Source: Roseateles puraquae
GTDB lineage: Bacteria > Pseudomonadota > Gammaproteobacteria > Burkholderiales > Burkholderiaceae_C
Length of the DNA: 64,000 nucleotides
NCBI RefSeq assembly: GCF_002205845.1
Contig: NZ_NISI01000001.1
Span: 1,485,711-1,549,710, forward strand
Direction: 5' to 3'
The notes beneath the pieces were generated by a model. That model made no database searches. It had not been told where the DNA came from and was given only the letters and a program-made list of their open reading frames with translations. Positions within the stretch are counted from its first letter, which is position 1; each line of letters begins with the position of its first letter. Below are positions 17,070 to 26,871 of the stretch, piece after piece. Both the position numbers and the translations under genes were made by a program.

Positions 17070-18716
17070 TCAGGCGGCGCTGATCTCGGCAACCGCCTGT
17101 GGCCGGCGGGCCGCCGCCTGCATCATTTGAGCCGCTTTCTCGCCGATCACCATGGCCGGTGCGTTCGTGTTGCCGCTGATGAGGTTGGGCATGATGGAGG
17201 CATCGACCACGCGCAGGCCCTGCAGGCCGTGAACGCGCAGTTCGGGGTCCACGACGGCCATCGCGTCGACGCCCATCTTGCACGTGCCCACCGGGTGGTA
17301 GATGGTGTCCACGCGCTGGCGCAGCAGGGCCTCGATGTCAGCATCGCTGCGGGCGTCAGCGCCCCACATCTCGTGGCTCCAGTGGGCGCGCAGCGAGGGC
17401 TGGTTCAGCAGGGTGCGGGTGAGCTTGAAGCCCGCCACCATCTGCGCAACGTCCTCTGGATGCTGGAAGAAGGCCGGGTCGATGAGCGGTGCGGCCGCCA
17501 CGTCGCGGCTGGCGAGCTTGAGCGTGCCGCGGCTCTTGGGGCGCAGCAGGCAGACATGGCAGGACAGGCCGTGGCCGAGCCCGAGCTTGCGGGCATGGTC
17601 TTCCACCGCGGCGACGACGAAATGCAGTTGGATGTCGGGCCGCGCCTGCTCGGGCGAGCTGCGCAGGAAGCCCCCGCCCTCGGCGAAATTGCTGGTCAGC
17701 ATGCCGCGCCGTTCGCTGCGGTAGCGGCGCAGCGCACGCCAGAAGGCCAGGCCCCCACCCAGCGACACGCCGAAGCTGTCCAGGCTCTTGCTGCGCAGGC
17801 CGAAGACGAAGTCCGGGTGGTCCTGCAGGTTGGCGCCCACGCCCGGCAGATGGTGCAGCACCTCGATGCCCTGGGCCTGCAGCTGGGCGGCATCGCCCAC
17901 ACCGGACAGCATCAGCAACTGGGGCGACTGGATGGCCCCCGCGGCCAGCACCACCTCGCGGCGAGCCTGCAGGCGGCGCAACTCACCACCGACCTTGACC
18001 TCCACGCCCACGGCGCGACGGCCCTCGAACAAGATGCGCTGGACTTGCGCGTGAGGCGTCACCCGCAGATTGGGCCGGTGCAGATGCGGGCGCAGATAGG
18101 CGCGCGCCGCGTTGCAGCGCTCGCCGCGGTCCTGGGTGACCTGGTAGATGCCGATGCCTTCCTGCGAGTCGCCGTTGAAGTCGTGGTTGATGGTGTGCCC
18201 AGCTTCGCGCCCCGCCCCCACCCAGGCCTGCTGCAGCGGGTTGTCGCTGCGCAGCTGGCTGACCTTCAGTGGGCCAGCCTGGCCATGCAGCGGTGCGCCA
18301 AAGCTGTCGTTGCATTCGCTCTTGATGAAGTGGGGCAGCAGGTCGTCCCAGCCCCAGCCGGTGTTGCCCAGCGCCGCCCATTCGTCATAGTCCTCGCGCT
18401 GGCCGCGGATGTAGACCATGGCATTGATGCCCGAGGAGCCGCCGAGCATCTTGCCGCGCGGCACATAGCCGCGGCGCCCGTTGAGGCCGGGCTGCGGCAC
18501 GGTCTCGAAGGCGTAGTTGTGCAGCTTGCTCGGCACCATCAGCACCGCCGCGGTGGGCACGTTGCCCAGCCAGTTGTTGACGTCGGCACCGGCCTCCAGC
18601 ACGAGCACGGACGTGCCCGGGTCTTCGGTCAGGCGGCCGGCCAGGGCCGAGCCGGAAGAGCCGGCCCCGATGACGATGACGTCATGGGTTTCGTCGAAGC
18701 GTGTGATGTCGTTCAT
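17070..18716 (-). CDS. GMC family alcohol dehydrogenase (AlkJ/choline dehydrogenase-like)
   Basis: 548-residue FAD enzyme. The ADP-binding GAGSSG is at residues 17-22, the GMC signature GGSSGINAMVYIRG follows, and the active-site pair is His474 (YHPVGTCKMG) and Asn518 (GNTNAP). GMC enzymes oxidise primary alcohols to aldehydes; the AlkJ type passes electrons to the membrane quinone pool. It starts 5 bases after the aldehyde dehydrogenase stop, so the pair should convert an alcohol to an acid. The true substrate is not shown by the sequence. Confidence 0.85.
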   Translation of the reverse strand: MNDITRFDETHDVIVIGAGSSGSALAGRLTEDPGTSVLVLEAGADVNNWLGNVPTAAVLMVPSKLHNYAFETVPQPGLNGRRGYVPRGKMLGGSSGINAMVYIRGQREDYDEWAALGNTGWGWDDLLPHFIKSECNDSFGAPLHGQAGPLKVSQLRSDNPLQQAWVGAGREAGHTINHDFNGDSQEGIGIYQVTQDRGERCNAARAYLRPHLHRPNLRVTPHAQVQRILFEGRRAVGVEVKVGGELRRLQARREVVLAAGAIQSPQLLMLSGVGDAAQLQAQGIEVLHHLPGVGANLQDHPDFVFGLRSKSLDSFGVSLGGGLAFWRALRRYRSERRGMLTSNFAEGGGFLRSSPEQARPDIQLHFVVAAVEDHARKLGLGHGLSCHVCLLRPKSRGTLKLASRDVAAAPLIDPAFFQHPEDVAQMVAGFKLTRTLLNQPSLRAHWSHEMWGADARSDADIEALLRQRVDTIYHPVGTCKMGVDAMAVVDPELRVHGLQGLRVVDASIMPNLISGNTNAPAMVIGEKAAQMMQAAARRPQAVAEISAA

Positions 18717-18721
18717 GGCGT

Positions 18722-20131
18722 TCAGGTGATGCGCTTCAGGAGGCCGAGCAGCTTCTCGAACGTGGCGCCGTAGGGCGGCTGGAACAGCCGCGTGCCGGCG
18801 AAGCGCGACTGGATGAACAGCGGCTTTTCCTTGCTGAAGGTGCGAAAGCCCCATTCACCGTGATAGGCGCCCATGCCACTGGCGCCGACACCGCCGAAGG
18901 GCTGCTCCTCCTGGCCGAGGTGCCAGAGGCAATCGTTGACGGTGACGCCGCCGGCATGGGTCTCGCGCATGACGCGGTCCCGCATGGCGCCGTCCTGCCC
19001 GAACCAGTACAGCGCCAGCGGGCGGTCGCCGCGGTTCACCTGCGCGAGGGCGTCATCGAGCTGGTCGTAGGGCACGACCGGCAGCAGCGGGCCGAAGATC
19101 TCTTCCTGCATGACGATCGCGTCGGCCGGTACGTCCAGCAGCAGCGTGGGCACCATGCGGCGGTCGTCCGGGTGGTCGACATGGCTCTTCAGCACACGCG
19201 CCCCGCGCTGGGCGGCATCGTCCACCAGGCCCTGCAGACGGGCGTGGTGGCGGGGCGAAATGATGGCGGTGTAGTCCGGGTTGCCGGCAATGCGCGGGTA
19301 CATCCGCCGCATCTCGGCCAGCAGGCGCTCGGTCAGCGGCTCGGCGAGTTCGCGCGGCACGAGCAGGTAGTCAGGCGCGACACAGGTCTGCCCGGCATTG
19401 AAGAGCTTGCCGAAGGCCAGCCGCGAGGCGGTGAGCGCCAGGTCGGCACTGCGGTCGACGATGGCGGGCGATTTGCCGCCCAACTCCAGCGTGACCGGCA
19501 CCAGGTTCTTCGCTGCAGCCTGCGCGACGATGCGCCCGACCGGCGTGGAACCGGTGAAGAACAGATGGTCGAAGGGCAACTGGGTGAAAGCCTTGCCCAC
19601 CTCGGCATCGCCGGTGATGACCTGCATCTCCTCAGGCGCGAAACACTCGCCCACGAGTCGCGCCATCAAGGCGCTCGTGGCGGGCGTGAGCTCCGAGGGT
19701 TTGATCAGCACACGGTTACCCGCCGCCAGCGCCGCGACGGCGGGCGCCATCGCGAGGTAGTAGGGGTAGTTCCAGGGCGCCACGATGCCGACGACGCCGA
19801 GCGGCTGGCGCATCAGCACATTGCGGCCAGGCAGGAAGTGCAGCGGTGTCTCGACGCGCCGGGGCTTCATCCAGCGGCGCAGGCGCTTGAGGGCATGCCG
19901 CGCGGCCGACTCCACCGTGAACAGGTCGGCCAGCAGCGACTCCTGGCGCGCCCGATGACCGAAGTCCTGCGCCATCGCCGCCGCCAGCGCCTCGCTGTGC
20001 TGGCGGGTCATGCCCAGCAGCCGCTGCAGGCGGTCACGCCGCACGGCTTCGCTGGGCATGCGTTCGGCGTCGAACGCACGGCGCTGCGCCGTCAGCGCCA
20101 GGTGCAGGCGTTCCTGCAGCGCGATGTCCAT
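18722..20131 (-). CDS. Coniferyl aldehyde dehydrogenase-like ALDH
   Basis: 469-residue NAD(P)-dependent aldehyde dehydrogenase with catalytic Cys250 (NAGQTCVAPDYLL), general base Glu216 (LELGGKSP) and the NYPYYLAMAP cofactor segment. The short length, VAPDYLLVPR segment and C-terminal KPLFIQSRF are characteristic of the coniferyl aldehyde dehydrogenase (CalB) group and of long-chain or aromatic aldehyde enzymes. It forms a pair with the downstream GMC alcohol dehydrogenase. ATG at 20131 chosen. Confidence 0.83.
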   Translation of the reverse strand: MDIALQERLHLALTAQRRAFDAERMPSEAVRRDRLQRLLGMTRQHSEALAAAMAQDFGHRARQESLLADLFTVESAARHALKRLRRWMKPRRVETPLHFLPGRNVLMRQPLGVVGIVAPWNYPYYLAMAPAVAALAAGNRVLIKPSELTPATSALMARLVGECFAPEEMQVITGDAEVGKAFTQLPFDHLFFTGSTPVGRIVAQAAAKNLVPVTLELGGKSPAIVDRSADLALTASRLAFGKLFNAGQTCVAPDYLLVPRELAEPLTERLLAEMRRMYPRIAGNPDYTAIISPRHHARLQGLVDDAAQRGARVLKSHVDHPDDRRMVPTLLLDVPADAIVMQEEIFGPLLPVVPYDQLDDALAQVNRGDRPLALYWFGQDGAMRDRVMRETHAGGVTVNDCLWHLGQEEQPFGGVGASGMGAYHGEWGFRTFSKEKPLFIQSRFAGTRLFQPPYGATFEKLLGLLKRIT

Positions 20132-20208
20132 GGGCCTGTCTCCGGTGTTCTTGAAGAATGCACCGAGGCTAAACCCAAGTGAAAGCCCCACCATCGGGGT
20201 GGGCCCTC

Positions 20209-20230
20209 GACTAGAGGAATGCGTCTAGTC
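20209..20230. promoter_or_regulatory. Palindrome upstream of the aldehyde dehydrogenase gene
   Basis: GACTAGA (20209-20215) and TCTAGTC (20224-20230) form a perfect 7-bp inverted repeat around an 8-base spacer, 78 bases upstream of the ALDH start. Size and position fit a dimeric regulator site; no regulator gene lies next to it. Confidence 0.4.
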
Positions 20231-20252
20231 CCCCAGGTGACACGCCCAGCCA

Positions 20253-20509
20253 CGGGCCGAGCGCCGGGCCGCCCCAAGCCGGCCCGTCCTGGCGATGTGC
20301 GAGCGGCTCAACGCCGCGAGCATCGCCGCCCCCTCGGGGGGCGGGCCAGCGTACGCGCTGGCCCGGGGGTCAACAGTCACTCCGGGCCGAGCGCCGGGCC
20401 GCTCCCAAGCCGGCCCTTCTGGCGATGTGCGAGCGGCTCAATGCCGCGAGCATCGCCGCCCCCTCGGGGGGTCGACCAGCGTCGCCCGCGTTCAGCGCGG
20501 CGACGCTGG
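20253..20509. repeat. Two tandem 99-bp direct repeats, each followed by its own hairpin
   Basis: Copies at 20253-20351 and 20383-20481 are nearly identical (shared blocks CGGGCCGAGCGCCGGGCCG, GGCGATGTGCGAGCGGCTCA and CGAGCATCGCCGCCCCCTCG) with an offset of 130. Each runs into a different hairpin: GGGCCAGCG/CGCTGGCCC around 20343-20364, and CCAGCGTCGCC (20476-20486)/GGCGACGCTGG (20499-20509). The second hairpin ends 14 bases past the purH stop. This repeat fills the 391-base gap between purH and the ALDH gene. Confidence 0.85.
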
Positions 20510-20522
20510 GCGGGGGGCATTC

Positions 20523-22100
<1,578 letters not shown>

Positions 22101-22105
22101 GTGGG

Positions 22106-22375
22106 TCAGCCCAAGTTGTGATCGTTGAGTTTGCGGCGCAGCGTGTTGCGGTTGATGCCCAGCCACTGCGCGGCCTTGCTCTGGTTGCCGCCCGCCTCGC
22201 GCATGACGATCTCGAACAGCGGGCGCTCCACGAGCTTGACCAGCATCTCGTGCATGGAATGCGGCTCCTGGCCGTCCAGGTCACGGAAGAAGGCTTCGAG
22301 GTTGTCGCGCACGCAGGCGTCGATGGGGTTGGGCGGGGTGTTCTTCTGGGCGCTCATGGCGGTCCGTTCTGTCAT
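22106..22375 (-). CDS. fis: Fis family nucleoid-associated DNA-binding protein
   Basis: 89 residues (83 if the second ATG at 22357 is used). The C-terminal helix-turn-helix reads [21 protein letters not shown], the Fis/NtrC-type HTH, preceded by the dimer helices [17 protein letters not shown]. Fis bends DNA and tunes growth-linked transcription. The first ATG overlaps the dusB stop (ATGA), matching the conserved dusB-fis coupling, so I chose 22375. Confidence 0.9.
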   Translation of the reverse strand: MTERTAMSAQKNTPPNPIDACVRDNLEAFFRDLDGQEPHSMHEMLVKLVERPLFEIVMREAGGNQSKAAQWLGINRNTLRRKLNDHNLG

Positions 22376-23424
22376 GCCATGCAGGCTTCTTCGGCCTGGG
22401 CTTGATCGTCGTTGTCAGCGGCTGCTGCGGGCGGCAGCCGGTCGTGGGTCTGGCCGAGGTCGTCGAGCCAGTCGCGCAGCGCCTGGACCTGCTCGTCGCT
22501 GCGCTCGAGGGTGTTCATGTGCTGGCGAAAACCTTCGCCGCCGGGCAGGCCGCGCACGGCCCAGCCGATGTGCTTGCGGGCGCTGCGCACGCCGCTGAGC
22601 TCGCCGTACAGGCCGTAGTGGTCGTGCAGGTGTTCGGTCAGCACCTCGCGCGCCTCGGCGATGGTGGGCGCGGCCAGGTGCTCGCCGGTGGCCAGGAAAT
22701 GCGCCACCTCGCGGAAGATCCACGGCCGGCCCTGGGCCGCGCGGCCGATCATCAGCGCATCGGCGCCGGTATAGGCCAGCACGTCACGGGCCTTCTCGGG
22801 CGAGTCGATGTCGCCGTTGGCGACCACGGGGATGGTCAGCGCTGTCTTGACGGCTGCGATCGTGTCGTACTCGGCCAGGCCCTTGTAGCCCTGCTCGCGG
22901 GTGCGGCCGTGGATGGTCAACATCGCGATGCCAGCCGCCTCGAACTGCCGCGCCAGTCGCAGCGCATTGCGCTCCTCGGCGCTCCAGCCGGTGCGCATCT
23001 TCAGCGTGACGGGCACGCCACGCGGCGCGCACACGGCCACCACCGCCTCGACGATCTCCAGCGCCAGCGCCTCGTTGCGCATGAGCGCCGAGCCGGCCCA
23101 TTTGTTGCACACCTTCTTGGCCGGGCAGCCCATGTTGATGTCGATGATCTGCGCGCCGCGGTCGATGTTGTAGGCCGCGGCCTCGGCCATCATGGCGGCG
23201 TCCGTCCCGGCGATCTGCACCGCAATCGGGCCCGGCTCACCGGTGTGGTCGGCGCGGCGGGAGGTCTTGAGGCTGCCCCAGAGCTCCTTGCGCGAGGTGA
23301 CCATCTCGCTGACCGCGTAGCCGGCGCCCAGGCGGCGGCACAGCTGGCGGAAGGGCCGGTCCGTCACCCCTGCCATCGGCGCCACGAAGAGCCGGTTGGG
23401 TAAGGAGTGGGGGCCGATCTGCAC
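22372..23424 (-). CDS. dusB: tRNA dihydrouridine synthase DusB
   Basis: 350-residue FMN TIM-barrel enzyme. LFVAPMAGVTDRPFR is the FMN/substrate strand, GCPAKKVCNKWAGSALM contains the catalytic Cys, and VVANGDIDSPEKA and ADALMIGRAAQGRPW are the phosphate-binding blocks. It reduces specific tRNA uridines to dihydrouridine. The C-terminus has a short acidic Ala-rich tail. It is the first gene of dusB-fis-purH. Confidence 0.95.
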   Translation of the reverse strand: MQIGPHSLPNRLFVAPMAGVTDRPFRQLCRRLGAGYAVSEMVTSRKELWGSLKTSRRADHTGEPGPIAVQIAGTDAAMMAEAAAYNIDRGAQIIDINMGCPAKKVCNKWAGSALMRNEALALEIVEAVVAVCAPRGVPVTLKMRTGWSAEERNALRLARQFEAAGIAMLTIHGRTREQGYKGLAEYDTIAAVKTALTIPVVANGDIDSPEKARDVLAYTGADALMIGRAAQGRPWIFREVAHFLATGEHLAAPTIAEAREVLTEHLHDHYGLYGELSGVRSARKHIGWAVRGLPGGEGFRQHMNTLERSDEQVQALRDWLDDLGQTHDRLPPAAAADNDDQAQAEEACMA

Positions 23425-23503
23425 GAGGGTGTCTGCTCAAAAAAGAGGCGGGATTGTAGCCACCCGGCCCAAGCGGCCTTGCGCCGCCCCGCACAATGCG
23501 CGG

Positions 23504-24001
23504 ATGGAAGCCTGGCTCTCGCAGCTCATCACCAGCCTGCTCGGCGCCCTCGCCCTGCCGCAGGTCGGCCTGGTGGCGGTGTTCATCATCACCTTCATCT
23601 CGGCCACGCTGCTGCCGCTGGGCTCGGAGCCGGCGGTCTACCTCGTCGTCAAAGCCGACCCCAGCATGTTCTGGGCCGTCATCGCGGTGGCCACCGTCGG
23701 CAACACGCTCGGTGGCGTGGTGTCGTGGTGGATGGGCTATGGCGCCGAGCGGGCGGTCGAGGCCGTGCGGCACCGCGAGCCGCCCAACCCGCGCGCGCTC
23801 GCCTGGCTCAAGCGCTTCGGGCCGAAGGCCTGCATGCTGAGCTGGCTGCCCATCGTCGGCGACCCGCTGTGCGCGGTGGCCGGCTGGCTCAAGCTGCCCT
23901 TCTGGCCCTGCGTCGGTTGGATGGCACTCGGCAAGTTCCTGCGATTTCTGCTCTACACCATTGCCTTGATCTGGCTGATTCCGGAGACCTGGTTGACATG
24001 A
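23504..24001 (+). CDS. YqaA family (DedA/VTT-like) inner membrane protein
   Basis: 165 residues with about four to five membrane helices. The block FISATLLPLGSEPAVYLVVKADPS, the G-N-T-L-G-G motif and FGPKACMLSWLPIVGDPLCAVAGWLKLP (split around residue 120) match the small YqaA proteins of the SNARE-associated/VTT superfamily, linked to lipid scrambling or membrane homeostasis. Its stop overlaps the ATG of the carboxypeptidase gene. Confidence 0.8.
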   Translation: MEAWLSQLITSLLGALALPQVGLVAVFIITFISATLLPLGSEPAVYLVVKADPSMFWAVIAVATVGNTLGGVVSWWMGYGAERAVEAVRHREPPNPRALAWLKRFGPKACMLSWLPIVGDPLCAVAGWLKLPFWPCVGWMALGKFLRFLLYTIALIWLIPETWLT

Positions 24002-25488
24002 ACACCCCCGCCTACCAAGACCTCGCCTCGCGGCAGCAACGCCTGCACCGCCTCGGCCATCTGCAGTCCATCGCCCAGTGGGACCAGGCCGCCAACATGC
24101 CGGCCAAGGGCAACGAGGCGCGCAGCCTCGCGCTGGCCGAGATGGACGGCCTGCTGCACGAGCTGGCCACCGACCCCGCCCTGCCCGGCCTGCTGGAAGC
24201 CGCGGCCACGGAGCCGCTGGACGATACCCAACGGGCCAACCTGCGCGAGATCCGCCGCGCCTGGCGGGCGGCCAATGCCCTGCCCAAGGCGCTGGTGGAA
24301 GCCAAGAGCCTGGCCAACAACCGCTGCGAGCACGCCTGGCGGCAGCAGCGCCAGGCCAACGACTGGGCGGGCTTCGCGCCCAACCTGCGCGAGGTGCTGA
24401 AGATCGCCCGCCAGGAGGCCGAGTGCCTGTCTCAGAGCAACGGCCTGTCACGCTACGACGCGCTGCTGGACCAGTACGAACCCGGCATGCGCGGCGCCGA
24501 TGTCGAGCGTGCCTTCGCACCGCTGCGGCAGTGGCTGCCCGGGCTGATCCAGGACGTGATGGCGCGCCAGGCCCGCGAGACCGTCATCCGGCCGGTTGGC
24601 CCCTTCCCCACCGCAGCCCAGAAGGCGCTCGGCCTGGAGGCGATGCGGCTGATGGGTTTCGACTTTGCCGCCGGCCGGCTGGACGAGAGCACGCACCCCT
24701 TCTGCGGCGGCGTGCCCGAGGACGTGCGCATGACCACCCGCTACCGCGAGGACGACTTCCTGCCCGCGCTGATGGGCGTCATCCACGAGACTGGCCACGG
24801 TCGCTACGAGCAGGGTCTGCCGCGCGAGCTGCTGGGGCAGCCGATCGCACGCGCCCGCTCCATGGGCATCCACGAAAGCCAGAGCCTGTCGTTCGAAATG
24901 CAGCTCGGCAGCCATCCGGCGTTTGCGCGGCTGCTGTCGCCGCTGCTCGCGCAGCACTTCGGCCACCAGCCGGCCTTCGCGCCCGACAACCTGCACAAGC
25001 TGCTCACACGTGTGCAGCCGGGCTTCATCCGCGTGGATGCCGACGAGGTGACCTACCCCGCCCACATCCTGCTGCGCTTCGACATCGAGCGCGCGCTGAT
25101 CGAAGGCGAGGCGGAGGTGGAAGACATTCCGGCCCTGTGGGACGCGCGCATGGCCGAGCTGCTCGGCCTGGACACACGCGGCAACTTCAGGGACGGCCCC
25201 ATGCAGGACGTTCACTGGCCCGCCGGCCTTTTCGGCTACTTCCCCTGCTACACACTCGGCGCGATGTACGCCGCGCAATGGTTCGCCACGATGCGCGCCC
25301 AGCAGCCGCAGCTCGATGCCCGCATCGCCGCGGGTGAACTCTGCGGCGTGTTCGACTGGCTCGCCACCCACGTCTGGCAGGCGGCCAGCCGCTACGAGAC
25401 GCCAGAGCTGGTGCAGCGCGCCAGCGGCGAGCCGCTGAACCCGGCCCACTTCGAAGCCCACCTGCGCAGCCGCTACCTGGGCGGCTGA
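23998..25488 (+). CDS. M32 family metallocarboxypeptidase (carboxypeptidase Taq-like)
   Basis: 496 residues, normal for M32. The zinc site is His263-Glu264-x2-His267 (HETGH) with the third ligand Glu293 in HESQS, both diagnostic. M32 enzymes remove C-terminal amino acids from peptides in the cytoplasm. The ATG overlaps the yqaA stop (ATGA). Confidence 0.93.
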   Translation: MNTPAYQDLASRQQRLHRLGHLQSIAQWDQAANMPAKGNEARSLALAEMDGLLHELATDPALPGLLEAAATEPLDDTQRANLREIRRAWRAANALPKALVEAKSLANNRCEHAWRQQRQANDWAGFAPNLREVLKIARQEAECLSQSNGLSRYDALLDQYEPGMRGADVERAFAPLRQWLPGLIQDVMARQARETVIRPVGPFPTAAQKALGLEAMRLMGFDFAAGRLDESTHPFCGGVPEDVRMTTRYREDDFLPALMGVIHETGHGRYEQGLPRELLGQPIARARSMGIHESQSLSFEMQLGSHPAFARLLSPLLAQHFGHQPAFAPDNLHKLLTRVQPGFIRVDADEVTYPAHILLRFDIERALIEGEAEVEDIPALWDARMAELLGLDTRGNFRDGPMQDVHWPAGLFGYFPCYTLGAMYAAQWFATMRAQQPQLDARIAAGELCGVFDWLATHVWQAASRYETPELVQRASGEPLNPAHFEAHLRSRYLGG

Positions 25489-25490
25489 AC

Positions 25491-25521
25491 AAAAAAAGGG
25501 CCGCTCCAGCAGGAGCGGCCC
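25491..25521 (-). terminator. Terminator at the end of the lpxC transcript, probably bidirectional
   Basis: Perfect 10-bp stem GGGCCGCTCC (25498-25507)/GGAGCGGCCC (25512-25521), loop AGCA. The T-run (seven T) is on the minus-strand side, so it best serves minus-strand transcripts from lpxC. It also sits 2 bases after the carboxypeptidase stop on the plus strand. The stretch 25522-25722 shows no gene. Confidence 0.85.
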
Positions 25522-25722
25522 CAGGACTTCGATCGATCTCTCTCTACTCGAACCAGCACGCTTCCCCGGCCCCCCGGCCTTCTCCACGCGCGGCGCCCGG
25601 GCGGTGTTCTTCCTCGGGCTCGGCCGCCGCGGGTGCAGCGACCGTGGATGAATTCTGCGAAAACGCGGCGCCTGCCGCATCCCCGCAAGCCGAGGGTCTG
25701 CCAGCGCGGGCCGTGACGCCTG

Positions 25723-25908
25723 TCACAGCAGCACGGCCAGCCGCTCCAGGATCAGCACGCCGAAGAAGGCCAGGCCGGCGATCAACGTCCACTTCATGAT
25801 GATGATCCCCAGCCGCCGCCAGCGCGCCTGGCGCGTGGCGATGGACATCGCGAAGCACAGGATGGCCGCGAACAGCAACAGGCCGATGACGAGGCGGGCG
25901 ACGAGCAT
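25723..25908 (-). CDS. Small two-helix membrane protein
   Basis: 61 residues with two predicted membrane helices (LVIGLLLFAAILCFAMSIA and WTLIAGLAFFGVLILERLAVL) joined by a basic loop (RQARWRRLG). It begins 3 bases after the lpxC stop and ends before the terminator, so it is probably the last gene of the lpxC transcript. Function not recognised. Confidence 0.6.
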   Translation of the reverse strand: MLVARLVIGLLLFAAILCFAMSIATRQARWRRLGIIIMKWTLIAGLAFFGVLILERLAVLL

Positions 25909-25911
25909 GAC

Positions 25912-26847
25912 TTACCAGGCCGGCGCCAGTTCGGCGAAGCCCTTGGGTGCCGCGCGGTCGTCGTCGAAGCTGACGACCTCGTAGGCCGATTCGTCGGCCA
26001 GCAGCGCGCGCAGCAGCTTGTTGTTCAGCGCATGCCCGCCCTTGAAGGACGTGTAGGCCGCCAGCAGCGGCATGCCGGCCACCTGCATGTCGCCGATGGC
26101 GTCGAGGATCTTGTGCTTCACGAACTCGTCGTCGTAGCGCAGGCCGTCGGCGTTGAGCACCTTGTAGTCGTCGACCACGATGGCGTTGTCCATCGAGCCG
26201 CCCAGCGTCAGGCCGCGGGAGCGCATCAGGTCGATGTCGGCCGTCATGCCGAAGGTGCGGGCCCGTGCAATCTCTTTCTTGTACTGGCCCGAGCCCATGT
26301 CGAACACGAATTGGCTGCCGGTGGCGGCCACGGCCGGGTTGTCGAACTCGATCTCGAAGCTGAGCGTGTAGCCGTGATGGGGCTCCAGGCGGGCCCACAT
26401 CAGCTTCTTGCCTTCGCCCTGGCGCACCTCGACCGGCTTCTTGACCTTGAGAAAGCGCTTGGGCGCGTCCTGCATGACGATGCCAGCCGACTGCAGCAGG
26501 AACACGAAGCTCGCCGCCGAGCCGTCGAGCACGGGCACCTCGTCGGCGTTGATGTCGATGAGCAGGTTGTCCAGCCCAAGGCCGGCGCAGGCCGACAGCA
26601 GGTGCTCGATGGTCTGCACCTTGGGGCCACCCGGGTCGCCGCCAGGGCTGATGGTGGTGGCCATGCGGGTATCGCTGACTGACATCACGCCGACCGGGAT
26701 GTCCACCGGCGGGCAGAGGTCCACCCGGCGGAAGACGATGCCGGTGTCCGGCGGCGCGGGGCGCAGGGTCAGTTCGACCTTCTGGCCACTGTGAATGCCT
26801 ACGCCCACGGCGCGTGTGATCGACTTCAGGGTGCGTTGCTTGACCAT
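25912..26847 (-). CDS. lpxC: UDP-3-O-acyl-N-acetylglucosamine deacetylase LpxC
   Basis: 311 residues. The zinc motif [13 protein letters not shown] has His82; the later [13 protein letters not shown] and [11 protein letters not shown] blocks hold the other metal and catalytic residues. LpxC carries out the committed step of lipid A synthesis and is thus strong evidence for a Gram-negative outer membrane. In many betaproteobacteria lpxC directly follows ftsZ; here 4.4 kb of other genes separate them. Confidence 0.97.
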   Translation of the reverse strand: MVKQRTLKSITRAVGVGIHSGQKVELTLRPAPPDTGIVFRRVDLCPPVDIPVGVMSVSDTRMATTISPGGDPGGPKVQTIEHLLSACAGLGLDNLLIDINADEVPVLDGSAASFVFLLQSAGIVMQDAPKRFLKVKKPVEVRQGEGKKLMWARLEPHHGYTLSFEIEFDNPAVAATGSQFVFDMGSGQYKKEIARARTFGMTADIDLMRSRGLTLGGSMDNAIVVDDYKVLNADGLRYDDEFVKHKILDAIGDMQVAGMPLLAAYTSFKGGHALNNKLLRALLADESAYEVVSFDDDRAAPKGFAELAPAW

Positions 26848-26871
26848 GCGTCGATTGTCCCAGGAAGAACC

